A stretch of DNA of 64,000 nucleotides, from assembly GCA_963422275.1 (NCBI GenBank), contig OY729418.1, forward strand, positions 3,968,001-4,032,000, written 5' to 3'. This DNA comes from G963422275 sp963422275 (GTDB lineage: Bacteria > Pseudomonadota > Alphaproteobacteria > Rhodobacterales > Rhodobacteraceae). The position numbers were made by a program, and so were the translations under genes. Under the pieces are notes generated by a model. The model had not been told where the DNA came from. It searched no databases and saw only the letters and a list, made by a program, of their open reading frames with translations. Positions 29,693-38,989 of this stretch are shown one piece after another; positions within the stretch are counted from its first letter, which is position 1, and every line of letters starts with the position of its first letter.

Positions 29693-29767
29693 TGGAGCGG
29701 GTGATCGGGATCGAACCGACGACATTCAGCTTGGGAAGCTGACGTTCTGCCACTGAACTACACCCGC
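29693..29767 (-). tRNA. tRNA-Gly (anticodon CCC)
   Basis: 75-nt cloverleaf on the minus strand with encoded CCA. Acceptor GCGGGTG pairs with CACCCGC; D arm GTTCAGTGGCAGAAC; anticodon stem TCAGC/GCTGA closes a loop TTCCCAA giving anticodon CCC; T arm GTCGGTTCGATCCCGAT. It reads GGG codons. Confidence 0.95.
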
Positions 29768-29877
29768 TTGCCAACCCGTTGCACGCTGTCTGCGCAGATG
29801 GCAATAACATGGCCGCTATCTGCCATGGCTAATCCTGCTCAACAAGCAAGTCAAGGCTGGCTTCAGGTAATCGCTTT

Positions 29878-29985
29878 TCAATTTTTTCGTTTGTCGGCGG
29901 CGCGGACCATGCCAAGCGGAGCTTCGTCGTTCAAACCAATGTACTTCAGCCTACCCTGAGAATCCAGTGCTCGCCCGACGCGACA
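29878..29985 (-). pseudogene. C-terminal fragment of an unidentified protein
   Basis: Upstream of tRNA-Gly on the same strand, a frame ends with DSQGRLKYIGLNDEAPLG followed by MVRAADKRKN and stop at 29878. The upstream part merges into IS remnants near 29985. The core (DEAPLGMVRAAD) is echoed at 60940-60985 (DDAPLGMVRTAE) with changes mostly at third codon positions, which supports real coding origin. I do not recognise the family. Confidence 0.4.
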
Positions 29986-30790
29986 GCGCGATTCAGCGCC
30001 AGACGATGGCCACCCTGTCCCGCATTGAGGCCATGAAAGCGCTCATCAGGCTCTCCAAATCCTCTAGGCAGGCCGTACCGTCGTGAGGGTGCTCTAGCAG
30101 TCCTTCAGCGACAGAACGCAGTCGCGCCGCCACGGTGCGCCGCCTGGCAATCCGATAATCTGGAGCGCTTCCGCAGGACAGCGAGTGCCACTGGCCATGC
30201 AGGAGAACCCAGATCATCAGGTCGACATCCTAGCCAGCACCCTGTCCGGTACCACGCGCTCGGCCACCACATTCCTGAAGAAATCCATCGGTCTCTTCCT
30301 CAATCGAACACCATGACAAGCGCTTGCAGCCCCTCGGCGCGACATGTCAATGGCGGAGATGCGCATATCGCAACAGTCTTCTTCGTGCTGTTCTACGCAG
30401 GTCGGTGCTTGAGATTTGCCCGATCGCACAACGATCTGCCGGTTGCCTGTGCAACGCAACTTGATGAGGTGCTTTTGCTTGAGGTCAACCGCCAGCTACA
30501 CGAATACGGCCGGAGGTAAGCGTGACCCTGTGGCGGCGGCACGGTCTTCAAGGCAATGGCGTTGAACCAGATCAAGGCGATCAGCCGGGTCGACCTAGTC
30601 GCGATCTGAGGACCGGAATCTGTCTTGAACCCGCCGGAAGCAGCGCGTCAGGGATTGAAACCATGCCCCCGGAGCGCCAAGACCGTTGCTGCCGAAGACT
30701 CTACAGTAATCCATCACAATTGCCAAGATCTCAGCCAGCTCTGGAAATTGCAATACAGAACGAAATGCATGTCTTCGCAATTGCTTTTCA
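29986..30790. mobile_element. Degenerate IS5-type remnants (family C), two pieces
   Basis: Minus strand 29990-30335 encodes broken pieces of a transposase N-terminus (MDFFRNVVAERVVPDRVL, then LHGQWHSLSCG) behind the shared end GCAAGCGCTTGTC near 30330. Plus strand 30415-30520 encodes LDEVLLLEVNRQLHEYGRR, typical of the region before the first catalytic Asp in IS5-family enzymes, preceded by a DRTTICRL-like stretch. The two lie head to head. Nothing intact remains. Confidence 0.5.
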
Positions 30791-30792
30791 TG

Positions 30793-32841
30793 TCAATTTA
30801 TTGGAGATCGACGCTTTCGGCGGCGACCCGCGTTGCTGAAGGTAACATTGTGCGCAACGTCCGGAAACTTCACAATGCGGCCAAGGCGATCGAACTGGTC
30901 AACCGCGTGCGGGATAGCGGTTGAATTTACAAAGTGCTCCTGAAACCGTGATTCAACAGCTGTCTCGATTTTCTCGATCTTGCCGACAGTGGTTTCGATT
31001 TCGGAGCGAGCTGAGATGTTGCATAGCGCAATCCGGGCACCGGTCCCAGCAGCATTTCCCGCCGCGAAAACCTTGTCGATATCGCAGTCTGGGATCATCC
31101 CAAGAACCATTGCATGTTTTGGTGAGATATGTGAGCCGAAGGCTCCCGCAAGCACGATCCTGTCCACATTCGTCGCGCAATAATGTTCCATCAGAAGCTT
31201 TGCACCAGCGTACAGTGCAGACTTCGCCAATTGTATCGCCCGCACATCCTCCTGCGTGACCGCGACGCGTAATCCGGCATCGCCATTTCCCTCATAAAGT
31301 ACATACGAATTCGTTCTACCGTTGGGCACGCATCGCGGCAACCTTGTCTGCTCCGCTGAACCGATCAAGCCAGACTTGTCAATTATTCCGTTCAAACGCA
31401 TTTCGGCAACTGCCTCGATTATCCCGGAACCGCAAATTCCGCTGACGCCGATCGATAGCATTGCGTCCTCGAATCCATCCTCGTCAGACCAGAGATTGCA
31501 ACCAATAATCTTGAACTTTGGCTCTTTGGTTAAAGGATCAATCTTGACCCTTTCGATAGCCCCAGGAGCTGCCCGCTGACCTGAGGAAATCTGAGCCCCC
31601 TCAAAGGCCGGGCCTGTTGGAGAGGAACATGCAAGCACTCTTCGGGAAGAACCTAACAGGATTTCCGCGTTGGTTCCAACATCGACGATGAGCACCAGAT
31701 CCTTCGACGTGTGTGGCCTCTCGGAAAGCACCACTGCAGCTGCATCCGCGCCTACATGCCCAGCGATGCAGGGTAGTATGTACACCTGAGCTGTTTCGCT
31801 CAGCGATACCAAGTCCAGATCTCTGGCATTTGCTGTCACCGAGCTTGCTGTCGCCAAAGTAAATGGGGCCTGCCCAAGCTCGACTGGATCGATACCCAAA
31901 AGCAGGTGGTGCATGACCGGGTTCCCAACAAAGACTGCTTCCAGTATCAGGCTGGGATTGATGTCAGCCTCTCCAGCGACATTGTTGATCATCGAGCTCA
32001 ATGTTTCCCGGACAGCCCCAGTCATCTCTGAGGCGCCGCCGTCATTCATCATTGCGTATGATACGCGACTCATCAGGTCTTCCCCAAACCTGATTTGGGG
32101 ATTCATTTGGCCGACGGATGCGATGACCGCTCCAGTTCGAATATCGCAGAGATGCATCGCGATAGTGGTTGAGCCGAGATCCACCGCCAGTCCGAAAACA
32201 GTTCCTTCGTACAGGCCTGGCCATAATTCGATCACTTTTGGCGGTGCATTCTCATGTGACCGGTGCACCGCGACCGTGAGTGTCCAGTCGCCACTGCGTA
32301 ATGCTGACTGCAGTTTTGGCAACAAAACCAACTCGATATCGACGGCCGCGATTCCCCATTGTTCCTGCAGGGCGAACTGGACTCTTTCCCAGTCCCCGCT
32401 TGGTTCATGCATGTCCGATTCAGCTACCTTCACGAAGTAGAAGCGCACAGATGGATCTACCTCAACTAGTCGATTATCGGCAGACTTTCGCACTATTTGT
32501 CTGTGAACTTGGGACTCGAGTGGTACGTCGATGACGGCATCCCCGATGATCTGGGCTTGACATCCAAGCCGTCTGCCTTTCTTGAGGCCGCGCAGACGGT
32601 CATATCGTTCTTCTGTCGAGTTCCATTTCGAAAGGGAGGATTGATCTGTCTCAATCCCATGCTTCGGATACAGCCCAGACGAAGGCGTGACCTGGCATCT
32701 CGAACAGATCCCTCGGCCGCCGCACACACTGTCTAGATCCACTCCTAGCTGCCGTGCTGCATTAAGCACCGAGGTTCCTGACGGAACCCTCCCACGCTTC
32801 CCAGACGGCGTAAACACTACAAGCGGGTTGACATCAGACAT
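30793..32841 (-). CDS. RACo-like ASKHA protein with N-terminal ferredoxin domain
   Basis: Resembles reductive activators of corrinoid proteins (RACo/RamA-like, DUF4445), which use ATP and an Fe-S cluster to reduce inactive cob(II)alamin in methyltransferase systems. 682 residues: 2Fe-2S ferredoxin domain (CGGRGICSRCQV, later LGCQAQ), a linker domain, then an ASKHA ATPase with GLAVDLGSTTIAMHL (phosphate 1), VLIVDVGTNAEI (phosphate 2) and ISIGVSGICGSGIIEAVAEM-like and VLAGAFGSHI segments. It lies on the same strand as the methyl-THF methyltransferase and MTHFR genes but 2.4 kb of IS DNA now separates them. The redox partner role is inferred. Confidence 0.85.
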   Translation of the reverse strand: MSDVNPLVVFTPSGKRGRVPSGTSVLNAARQLGVDLDSVCGGRGICSRCQVTPSSGLYPKHGIETDQSSLSKWNSTEERYDRLRGLKKGRRLGCQAQIIGDAVIDVPLESQVHRQIVRKSADNRLVEVDPSVRFYFVKVAESDMHEPSGDWERVQFALQEQWGIAAVDIELVLLPKLQSALRSGDWTLTVAVHRSHENAPPKVIELWPGLYEGTVFGLAVDLGSTTIAMHLCDIRTGAVIASVGQMNPQIRFGEDLMSRVSYAMMNDGGASEMTGAVRETLSSMINNVAGEADINPSLILEAVFVGNPVMHHLLLGIDPVELGQAPFTLATASSVTANARDLDLVSLSETAQVYILPCIAGHVGADAAAVVLSERPHTSKDLVLIVDVGTNAEILLGSSRRVLACSSPTGPAFEGAQISSGQRAAPGAIERVKIDPLTKEPKFKIIGCNLWSDEDGFEDAMLSIGVSGICGSGIIEAVAEMRLNGIIDKSGLIGSAEQTRLPRCVPNGRTNSYVLYEGNGDAGLRVAVTQEDVRAIQLAKSALYAGAKLLMEHYCATNVDRIVLAGAFGSHISPKHAMVLGMIPDCDIDKVFAAGNAAGTGARIALCNISARSEIETTVGKIEKIETAVESRFQEHFVNSTAIPHAVDQFDRLGRIVKFPDVAHNVTFSNAGRRRKRRSPIN

Positions 32842-32892
32842 CGACTAATTCCTTTTCGCTTACCTTCCGCACAGTATCCTATTCAAATCCAA

Positions 32893-33175
32893 GATTATGA
32901 ATTCTTTCACTACCAATCGAACCCACCGATCTTCAGCCCCAGCACCAAGCCACGCCGGCCAGCCGGTGCGCGGGGGGCCGTGCACATCCAGACGGTCAAC
33001 AGCCGCCACAGCCAGATCAAGGGCTTCCTGCGGCACTTCCGCGGCATCGCCACCAAGCATCTCGACACAGCTATCTGAGGTGGTCCATCTCGTCGTGATC
33101 GGCAGGCATCCATCGCCAAGAGCATGCCTCGCAGCCGCTAGCACCAGGACAAACCTGCGATTCACGAATTGAGCC
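32893..33175 (+). mobile_element. IS1595-like fragment (copy 5)
   Basis: C-terminal third of the first IS1595-like family: AVHIQTVNSRHSQIKGFLRHFRGIATKH (33 residues area from 32980), then frameshifts, ending with the family right end ACGAATTGAGCC at 33175. The left end and catalytic region are lost. Confidence 0.75.
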
Positions 33176-33181
33176 TTTCTG

Positions 33182-34149
33182 AATGAAGCTGCACGTCGGC
33201 ACCGACCCCCGGAGGTTGGTGCGCCACCTAGGTTGTGTACTCATTATGTCGAACCCAGAGTCTGACGCAAGCTAGCGCGATGGCCGACAGGAAGTCTCGC
33301 GCCAGATTGCTGCAGCGCGTGGCAATCGCCTGGAAGCGCTTGAGCCTGGTGAGGAAACGCCCGACAGGATTGCGCTGCCGGCAGGCACCGGGTCGACCGA
33401 ACGCCGCTCCTTCCGGTCGCTCAGGGTGGGAATGTGCGGCCGCGAGCCGCGCGCCCGGACCGGATCGAGAATGGCTCGGGCGTCACAGCCCCGGTCGGCC
33501 ACGGTGTCGCGCGCCGAGGGAACGCCGGCGAGCGTCGGCGCCTTCATGGCTTGAACGCAAAACCCCGTCCGCATCATGTCCCGCACCTTATAGGTACACA
33601 ACCTAGGGGAACGACCGCCAACGTCGTGACCGACGCCTTCGGACTGGCTTCTGCACAGCGAAGAGAAACAGGTTTGGGCTGACGTCGGATATCGCGGGAT
33701 CAGGAAGCGTGCGGAGCGCGCGCATCGCGAGGTGTCGTGGCAGATTGCTAGGAACCCCAGCAAGTGCCAGACGCTGGGGTCGGGCAGTGCGACAGCCAAG
33801 GCGGAAACGGCGAAGGCCAAGGTGCGGGCACGGGTGGAGCATCCGTTCCGAATCGCGAGGCGGATGTTCGGCTGCAACAGGGTTCGCTGCCGGAGGCTAG
33901 AGGAACATGCGGCGGCTTGCGCTGCTCTTGGGCTTCTCGAACCTGATGATTGCCCAGCTGCACTTGTCGTGACAGGGGAGAAGTGCGTCCGGAATTTGCT
34001 GGACCGGCCTTGAGAGGGTTGAAATGGAGGCGATTCCGCCCCGAAAACGCGCATTCGGGGCTTCCTGACCGCAGAAAACCGGCCAGCGCAGGCGGGAAGG
34101 GCAATTGCCGCAGCCATAACCAAAAAAACCTCTCCAAATCAGAGGCTCC
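33182..34149 (+). mobile_element. IS5-like relic (family A) interrupted by another IS
   Basis: Starts within the transposase (MKLHVGTDPRRLVRHL), is broken at 33231 by a second element, resumes at 33604 with GNDRQRRDRRLRTGF-like then ERGRARVEHPFRIARR and LGLLEPDDCP-like frames, and ends at the family terminal repeat CTCCAAATCAGAGGCTCC with CTAG behind it. The N-terminal half is missing. Same family as 38990-39585 and 48678-49855. Confidence 0.75.
33231..33603 (-). mobile_element. IS427-group deletion derivative nested in the IS5-like relic
   Basis: 373-bp insert with ends GGTTGTGTACTCA and GGTTGTGTACCTA (minus) and TA duplicated inside CTAG. The minus strand encodes the second half of an IS427-group transposase: MKAPTLAGVPSARDTVADRG (second Asp), GSRPHIPTLSDRKERRSVDP, then LARDFLSAIALACVRLW in another frame. 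The first catalytic Asp region is absent. Removing it restores the reading of the host relic. Confidence 0.8.
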
Positions 34150-34153
34150 CTAG

Positions 34154-34518
34154 GGGCCCTCACGACGATGCGGACTCTATCTAGAGGATCCCAAAACACG
34201 GAGAACTTGAACGTTTTCACAACATAGATGCAGATCAAACTGAAGCACAACGGCTGGACGACAACGTCTTACTCAGTATGGTCTGTACCGCCGGCAAGCT
34301 GCCGCAAGCCGCCACCGAACGAAAAAATTGAAAAGTGACTTCTTCGATGAATCTCGTTGATTCACTTACCGGCGAACGCGTACTCCTGTATATAATTGGC
34401 GGGGTCGCTTGCCAGCTGCATTTTGGAAAAACTGGATTGACTTGCTACAAATCTTTGAAGGTGGATGGATACCAAACTCCGGGTCCAAGTAAGTGCCTTT
34501 CCGTCCGCCAATTCATGG
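34154..34518. other. Gap between two IS relics
   Basis: 365 bp of moderate G+C without a credible gene, RNA or repeat. It may be original spacer of the methyl-transfer cluster, or old decayed DNA. Confidence 0.4.
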
Positions 34519-35142
34519 GAACTGCTTACGCACTTGGTTCCGGTTTGATCAAGATGCGGCAGGGGTGAGGTTTGGCGCGCAGAGCCTGCAGGAACAGGGA
34601 CAGGAAGGCAGCGTGGCGATTTCGGCGCCGATTGAAGCGAAAGACGAACTCGTCGAGACAGGTCTGGAGGCGCTTGGCGCACTGCGGCAGGATCCCACCC
34701 CGAGCCGCTTCTGCAACTGCAAAGCGGAGATGCCGTTGCAATGGGCCCTCATCAGACAGGCGGCCTTCAAGCATTTCAAGGCTTTCCGGTTCCATGGCGG
34801 AACCAGGATCGCGAGCGACAGCTTGGTTCGGTGCAGGAGGTTGCCGGCGGCGACCGAGGCTTGACGATGGCAACGGGCGCACTCGAAGCTGTGCGGTCTG
34901 GTCTTCGGCTGCCACCCGCGGTCGTGGCCGCAGGCGGGACACCGGAAGCCGTTCGGCTCATCGCCCTCCGATGAGCCACCGAGCGCAGGCGTCGTCGTCG
35001 GGGAACCGGCGCTGGAAGGCGATGAGGCTGGCGGGGATTTCGGTCATGGGACGAGTTCCACGTCAAGAATGTCATGCGAACATTCAATCATCCGACATCC
35101 CAAACACAATGCCTTGTGTCGCAGGAACCATGTGCATAAGAA
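34519..35142 (-). mobile_element. IS1595-like element, second family (copy C), truncated
   Basis: 624-bp relic with a perfect 8-bp target duplication ATTCATGG (34511-34518 and 35143-35150). Ends GAACTGCTTACGCACTTGG and TTCTTATGCACATGGTTCC (minus) are the same as in copies A and B and allow their true borders to be set. The minus-strand remnants include the N-terminal TEIPASLIAFQRRFPDDDA-like region and TCLDEFVFRFNRRRNRHAAF; the catalytic core is missing. Confidence 0.85.
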
Positions 35143-35227
35143 ATTCATGGAATTCGTTCCTATTGAACAGTATGGGCGCTGTCAAAACAAGCCTAAATTC
35201 CACATTGAATGGCAATCCCGCCTTGGT

Positions 35228-36151
35228 TCAAGCGCGGCGGCGGCGGCGCGACCTCCCGACTCCTCTCGCGTCACTCCCTTGCTCTGTTGGAGGCTTGTAG
35301 TTTCTGATCCATATCGATCCATTGGGATCGTTGTTTGTCAGTAGATTCGCCGCGTGAATTGCTTCCATTTCCCGTGGACGCGTTGGATTCATAATTGCTG
35401 AGGTCATGCCTGCGCAAATTGCCATTGGAAGAAAGGTCGCGTTGATCCCATGGCGATTCGGCAATCCGAACGAAATGTTTGACGCTCCGCAGGTTGTGTT
35501 AACGCACAACTCTTCTCGCAGACGCCGAACAAGCGCGAAGACCTGCTGGCCAGCTGTCGCCATCGCTCCAATCGGCATAACGAGCGGATCAACCACAATG
35601 TCGTGAGCCGGAATCCCATAGTCCGCTGCCCTTTCAACAATTTTTTTTGCGACAGAAAATCTAATATTCGGATCTTCCGAGATTCCGGAATCATCATTCG
35701 AAATCGCTACCACTGGAACATTGTATTTCCGGACAAGTGGAAGAATTGATTCCAGCCGCTCCTCTTCACCAGTCACAGAGTTCAGGAGGGGACGGCCGTG
35801 GCTCTCCTCGAGCCCGGCTTCGAGGGCCATGGGAACGGAACTGTCGATGCAAAGCGGGACGTCGACGATGTTTTGAACAAGATTGACGAGCTGCCTCATG
35901 AGAGGCGGCTCAGTCTGATTCGGATCAGGGTTTGAATTGTAAACCACCCCAGCATTGATATCGAGCATCGATGCACCGCAACTGGCCTGTTGCCGAGCAT
36001 CGCTTTCCACGGTTGCAAAATTCCCAGTTTCCAGTTCTGCGGCCAATATTTTTCGCCCCGTCGGATTGATTCGCTCACCAATAACGCAGAAAGGCTGATC
36101 AAATCCGATAACGACTGATTTTTTTTGCGCTTCAACAATTGTCCGAGTCAT
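35228..36151 (-). CDS. Methyltetrahydrofolate:corrinoid methyltransferase
   Basis: Pterin-binding methyltransferase of the MeTr/MtgA type: moves a methyl group between a corrinoid protein and tetrahydrofolate. 307 residues from ATG 36151 (MTRTIVEAQKKSVVIGFDQP), with GGGGAC five bases upstream; the longer frame to 36247 runs into the MTHFR gene. Pterin-site signatures: VIGERINPTGRK, MLDINAGVV, PLCIDSS, LNSVTGEEERL, VVDPLVMPIG and CGASNISFGLPNR. It follows the MTHFR-like gene by 19 bp, so the pair is an operon. The C-terminus is Arg-rich. No substrate methyltransferase or corrinoid protein gene is in the window. Confidence 0.9.
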   Translation of the reverse strand: MTRTIVEAQKKSVVIGFDQPFCVIGERINPTGRKILAAELETGNFATVESDARQQASCGASMLDINAGVVYNSNPDPNQTEPPLMRQLVNLVQNIVDVPLCIDSSVPMALEAGLEESHGRPLLNSVTGEEERLESILPLVRKYNVPVVAISNDDSGISEDPNIRFSVAKKIVERAADYGIPAHDIVVDPLVMPIGAMATAGQQVFALVRRLREELCVNTTCGASNISFGLPNRHGINATFLPMAICAGMTSAIMNPTRPREMEAIHAANLLTNNDPNGSIWIRNYKPPTEQGSDARGVGRSRRRRRA

Positions 36152-36170
36152 TTTTGTCCCCGTTATCCGT

Positions 36171-37085
36171 TCACGGCAACCGCCCGCCATAACGAGCTGC
36201 CCATTTGGCGCTGGCCTCGATCCCCCCGAGCGGAAACAGATGTACACACTCGATATTGGAATTTGGATTCCTGTTCTTGTACTGGGCGATGTTCGAAACT
36301 ACTTCGGTCGGCTCGAATGGCTGCAACATTTTGGAAAGATCTCGCGATCTTTTCTGGACTATCTTCAGCGACGGCCCAACACCGCAAGCAACTGCAAATT
36401 TCAACAATGTTTGCAACCGAGCTGGGCCGGCTACCCCGACGTGAACAGGGAGCGATATTCCGGCAACAGCGATACGCTCGACCCAAGCGATTACGGGATT
36501 CGCGTCAAACGTGAATTGGGTCGTCACAGCTATCGAAGCGTCCGTTCGATCTAGCAGTTTCTGTTTCTGTTTCAGGGCTTGATCGACATTCTCGGTTGTA
36601 CCGTCAGGATCAATGTCGCGATTTCCCTCTGGATGGCCAGCAACATGAATTCTCTCGAATCCCATTGCATCGAGAAATCCCGTCTCCAATAGCTGCATTG
36701 AACTGTGAAGGTCTCCACGGGGACGTGAAATCCCTCCCGCGAGAACCAATGCCTGACTTACACCAGCTTCCCCGCGATAACGTGCAACGGCCTCTCTGAA
36801 TTCCGCTTTGTTCCGGTATATCCGTGCCGGGAAGTGTGGCATGACCGGGAACCCATCGTCCATCAAGCGTTTAGCAGTGCGAACCATGTCCTCAAGCGCG
36901 GTTCCTTCGATATGGGCGATATACACCCTCGTCCCGCTGGGCAGGATATTGCGGAAGTCGGGTATCTTCACCGCAGTTCGTGGCATGATTTCGATGGAAA
37001 ACCCATCAAAAAACTGCTTGACAGCGGTGGCCTGCGCCGCTCCCGCAACAGACAAACCATTGGTCGCTGTTGTGACCATTTTCAT
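36171..37085 (-). CDS. Methylenetetrahydrofolate reductase-like protein
   Basis: MTHFR-family TIM barrel, 304 residues. Flavin and folate site elements: FFDGFSIEIMPRTA, VYIAHIEGT, PVMPHFPARIY, LVLAGGISRPRGDL, HVAGHPEGNRDID, TTQFTFDANPVIAWVER and GVAGPA. It probably oxidises or reduces the C1 unit handled by the downstream corrinoid methyltransferase, rather than being the housekeeping MetF (inference from pairing). A MITE-like element sits 22 bp upstream of the start, between this gene and the small PF13769-like gene. Confidence 0.88.
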   Translation of the reverse strand: MKMVTTATNGLSVAGAAQATAVKQFFDGFSIEIMPRTAVKIPDFRNILPSGTRVYIAHIEGTALEDMVRTAKRLMDDGFPVMPHFPARIYRNKAEFREAVARYRGEAGVSQALVLAGGISRPRGDLHSSMQLLETGFLDAMGFERIHVAGHPEGNRDIDPDGTTENVDQALKQKQKLLDRTDASIAVTTQFTFDANPVIAWVERIAVAGISLPVHVGVAGPARLQTLLKFAVACGVGPSLKIVQKRSRDLSKMLQPFEPTEVVSNIAQYKNRNPNSNIECVHLFPLGGIEASAKWAARYGGRLP

Positions 37086-37107
37086 GATCCCTCGAAAGAA
37101 AATTGAA

Positions 37108-37382
37108 AGTTCATTTCATATTCCGCAGGTGTAGTGACAAAATGTTTCCCGCGTCATTTTGGAAGTCAGCAGATGGACAGCGAGCGGTTTGGAACTGGTT
37201 TTCGTAAATTGACGCATTAATGGCAACGGTGAGAGAGAAAGTCGTGGCGATGCTGTCGGCATATCGGAAGGCATCGTCGCCAAATGCCTCGACAACTGTT
37301 TCTGGCAGTTCCATCTCGTTGAACTCGGCGACAGGTCTACCTCGCCTCGACCAAGCCTTGCATGCGTTTCACGAATTGAGCC
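37108..37382 (-). mobile_element. MITE-like IS1595 derivative (copy 6)
   Basis: 275 bp with exact 8-bp target duplication AAATTGAA at 37100-37107 and 37383-37390. The left end AGTTCATTTCATATTCCGCAGG and the right end CACGAATTGAGCC are those of the first IS1595-like family. Inside are only the first codons (MDSERF at 37171) and the last (ATC-type C-terminus to CMRFTN), so the whole catalytic region is deleted. It is placed in the promoter region of the MTHFR-like gene. Strand of insertion relative to that gene is opposite. Confidence 0.85.
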
Positions 37383-37395
37383 AAATTGAAACATC

Positions 37396-37692
37396 TCAAT
37401 TCCATCCGCCGTTGGCAATCAGTGCCTTGAGGCGGTCTTTGTCAAATTCGGTTTCGATCCGGTTGGCTTCCATTTCGGCAACTACTCTTGGCTCTCCAGC
37501 GACAGAGAATGGACCTGCTCGCCTCCATTCAGCGAGATACGTATCTGAATCGTGCACCCCGACTTTCATTGCACACCGGTCTATTGCCTGTTCGAATCTC
37601 TCTGGCAGTTGGAGTTTTATGGCATTTCGTCCTTTTCCCACGATTATTTGAGCTGGAATGTCTCTCCAATAGACTACTGTTAAATTAGGCAT
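37396..37692 (-). CDS. Small PF13769-type (virulence factor) protein
   Basis: 98 residues, beginning MPNLTVVYWRDIPAQIIVGK and ending DKDRLKALIANGGWN. This short family carries the database name virulence factor, but in Rhodobacterales and Rhizobiales it is found beside MTHFR and corrinoid methyltransferase genes, as here, so a role in C1 metabolism is more likely (established context, function unknown). Stop lies 5 bp beyond the target duplication of the MITE-like element that now separates it from its operon partners. Confidence 0.8.
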   Translation of the reverse strand: MPNLTVVYWRDIPAQIIVGKGRNAIKLQLPERFEQAIDRCAMKVGVHDSDTYLAEWRRAGPFSVAGEPRVVAEMEANRIETEFDKDRLKALIANGGWN

Positions 37693-37901
37693 GCTAGCTT
37701 CTCCTGGCGGAATCTAGGAATTAGGGCCTGAATTCTATAGGATTTTCCCTCGTTGGGGACGCTGGCTGAACAAGTGTTCCTAGCTAAGCCGTGATCGAAG
37801 CGTAAAAATCGTGTTCGCTGATAACAAATAGCTATGGCCAATCGAACAACTCCAAAAGAGAGCCGGTACACTTTTAGCCCAAAAATTTATAGGACAAACT
37901 C

Positions 37902-38651
37902 ATGAAGATAAAGAAATCATTGAAGCGAGGTCGAGCCAATCCCAAAGTAAAGGTCCGAACCGCCAAAGGTCGAAAGCAATCCTCGACAAGATGGTTAGAA
38001 CGGCAACTAAATGATCCCTATGTCCAGATGGCACAGACGGATGGCTATCGGGGGCGAGCAGCTTACAAACTAATTGAGATGGATGACCGCCTCAAATTTC
38101 TATTCGCAGGCGCTAGAGTTATAGATCTCGGCTGTGCTCCCGGCAGTTGGTCCCAAGTTGCCATCGCTCGAACAAATTCATGCGGAATCCGAAAGAACTT
38201 TCCCAGGGGCTGCGTTATTGGGGTGGATGTTCTTGAAGTCGAGCCAGTCCCCGGTGCCAAGTTTCTGAAAATGGACTTTCTTTCGGACCACTCATTCGAA
38301 GTGCTCAGCAATGTTTTGGGTAGTAAAGCTGACATAGTGCTTTCCGACATGGCTGCCCCATCAACCGGACACGCCAGAACCGACCGTCTGCGAGTAATGT
38401 ATCTGTGCCAAACTGCAGCTGACCTTTCATTTGATATACTAGCACAAGGCGGATCATTCGTGTCGAAAATACTCGAGGGAGGTGTCGATGGAAATCTCCA
38501 GAAATCCCTCAAGAACAAGTTTGAAAGAGTTTACAACGTCAAACCGCCAGCTAGCCGTAGCGGAAGCTCTGAAAAGTACTTAGTGGCAATTGGATACAGA
38601 GGGCAGGGCATACCAGTTATTAAGCATCCGCCTAGGAGTCTGTCCAACTAA
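37902..38651 (+). CDS. rlmE: 23S rRNA 2'-O-ribose methyltransferase RlmE (FtsJ)
   Basis: Methylates U2552 of 23S rRNA in the 50S subunit. 249 residues: basic N-terminal tail (GRKQSSTRWLERQLNDPYV), then a Rossmann methyltransferase fold with YRGRAAYKLIEMD (catalytic Lys), VIDLGCAPGSWSQVA (SAM motif), DIVLSDMAAPSTGH (catalytic Asp) and KILEGG plus KPPASRSGSSEKYLVAIGY (Lys and Glu). Complete K-D-K-E set. Divergent from the PF13769-type gene. Confidence 0.96.
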   Translation: MKIKKSLKRGRANPKVKVRTAKGRKQSSTRWLERQLNDPYVQMAQTDGYRGRAAYKLIEMDDRLKFLFAGARVIDLGCAPGSWSQVAIARTNSCGIRKNFPRGCVIGVDVLEVEPVPGAKFLKMDFLSDHSFEVLSNVLGSKADIVLSDMAAPSTGHARTDRLRVMYLCQTAADLSFDILAQGGSFVSKILEGGVDGNLQKSLKNKFERVYNVKPPASRSGSSEKYLVAIGYRGQGIPVIKHPPRSLSN

Positions 38652-38985
38652 CGGAATGGAGCATTGGCGGTTTAGTTATGACATCCACCTGCTCGCCAGC
38701 GCTGCAATGCCTGCGCCTCGGCAATTGCCAAGGGTATGGCGGTCTGACGATGGTCCGGCAACTCGGGCTGCGCTTCTGGACGCTGCACCAGATCGCGAAC
38801 GAATGCACCGGAGGCCCAAGTCATGTACCAAAGGTGGCAGCACCCACCTCCGGTCAACATCCCGGGTACGGAAGATCTTGTTCATTAAACACCTTGAATC
38901 ACGTCGCAAACCGCTTGACCGGGCCGCCGCCATCTCATGCAAGAGGTGTCTTTGGAATAACATGTGCCACCCGCGCAGTTATCGC
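38652..38985. other. Unexplained G+C-rich stretch after rlmE
   Basis: 334 bp without a convincing frame. Composition is like that of the IS relics and it directly abuts one, so it may be an old mobile fragment; I could not match it to the other families in the window. Confidence 0.35.
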
Positions 38986-38989
38986 CTAG

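Noticed and set aside
37396..37692. A pathogenicity role for the gene named virulence factor in databases
   Set aside because: The family name is historical; neighbours are C1-metabolism genes and nothing else here suggests virulence.
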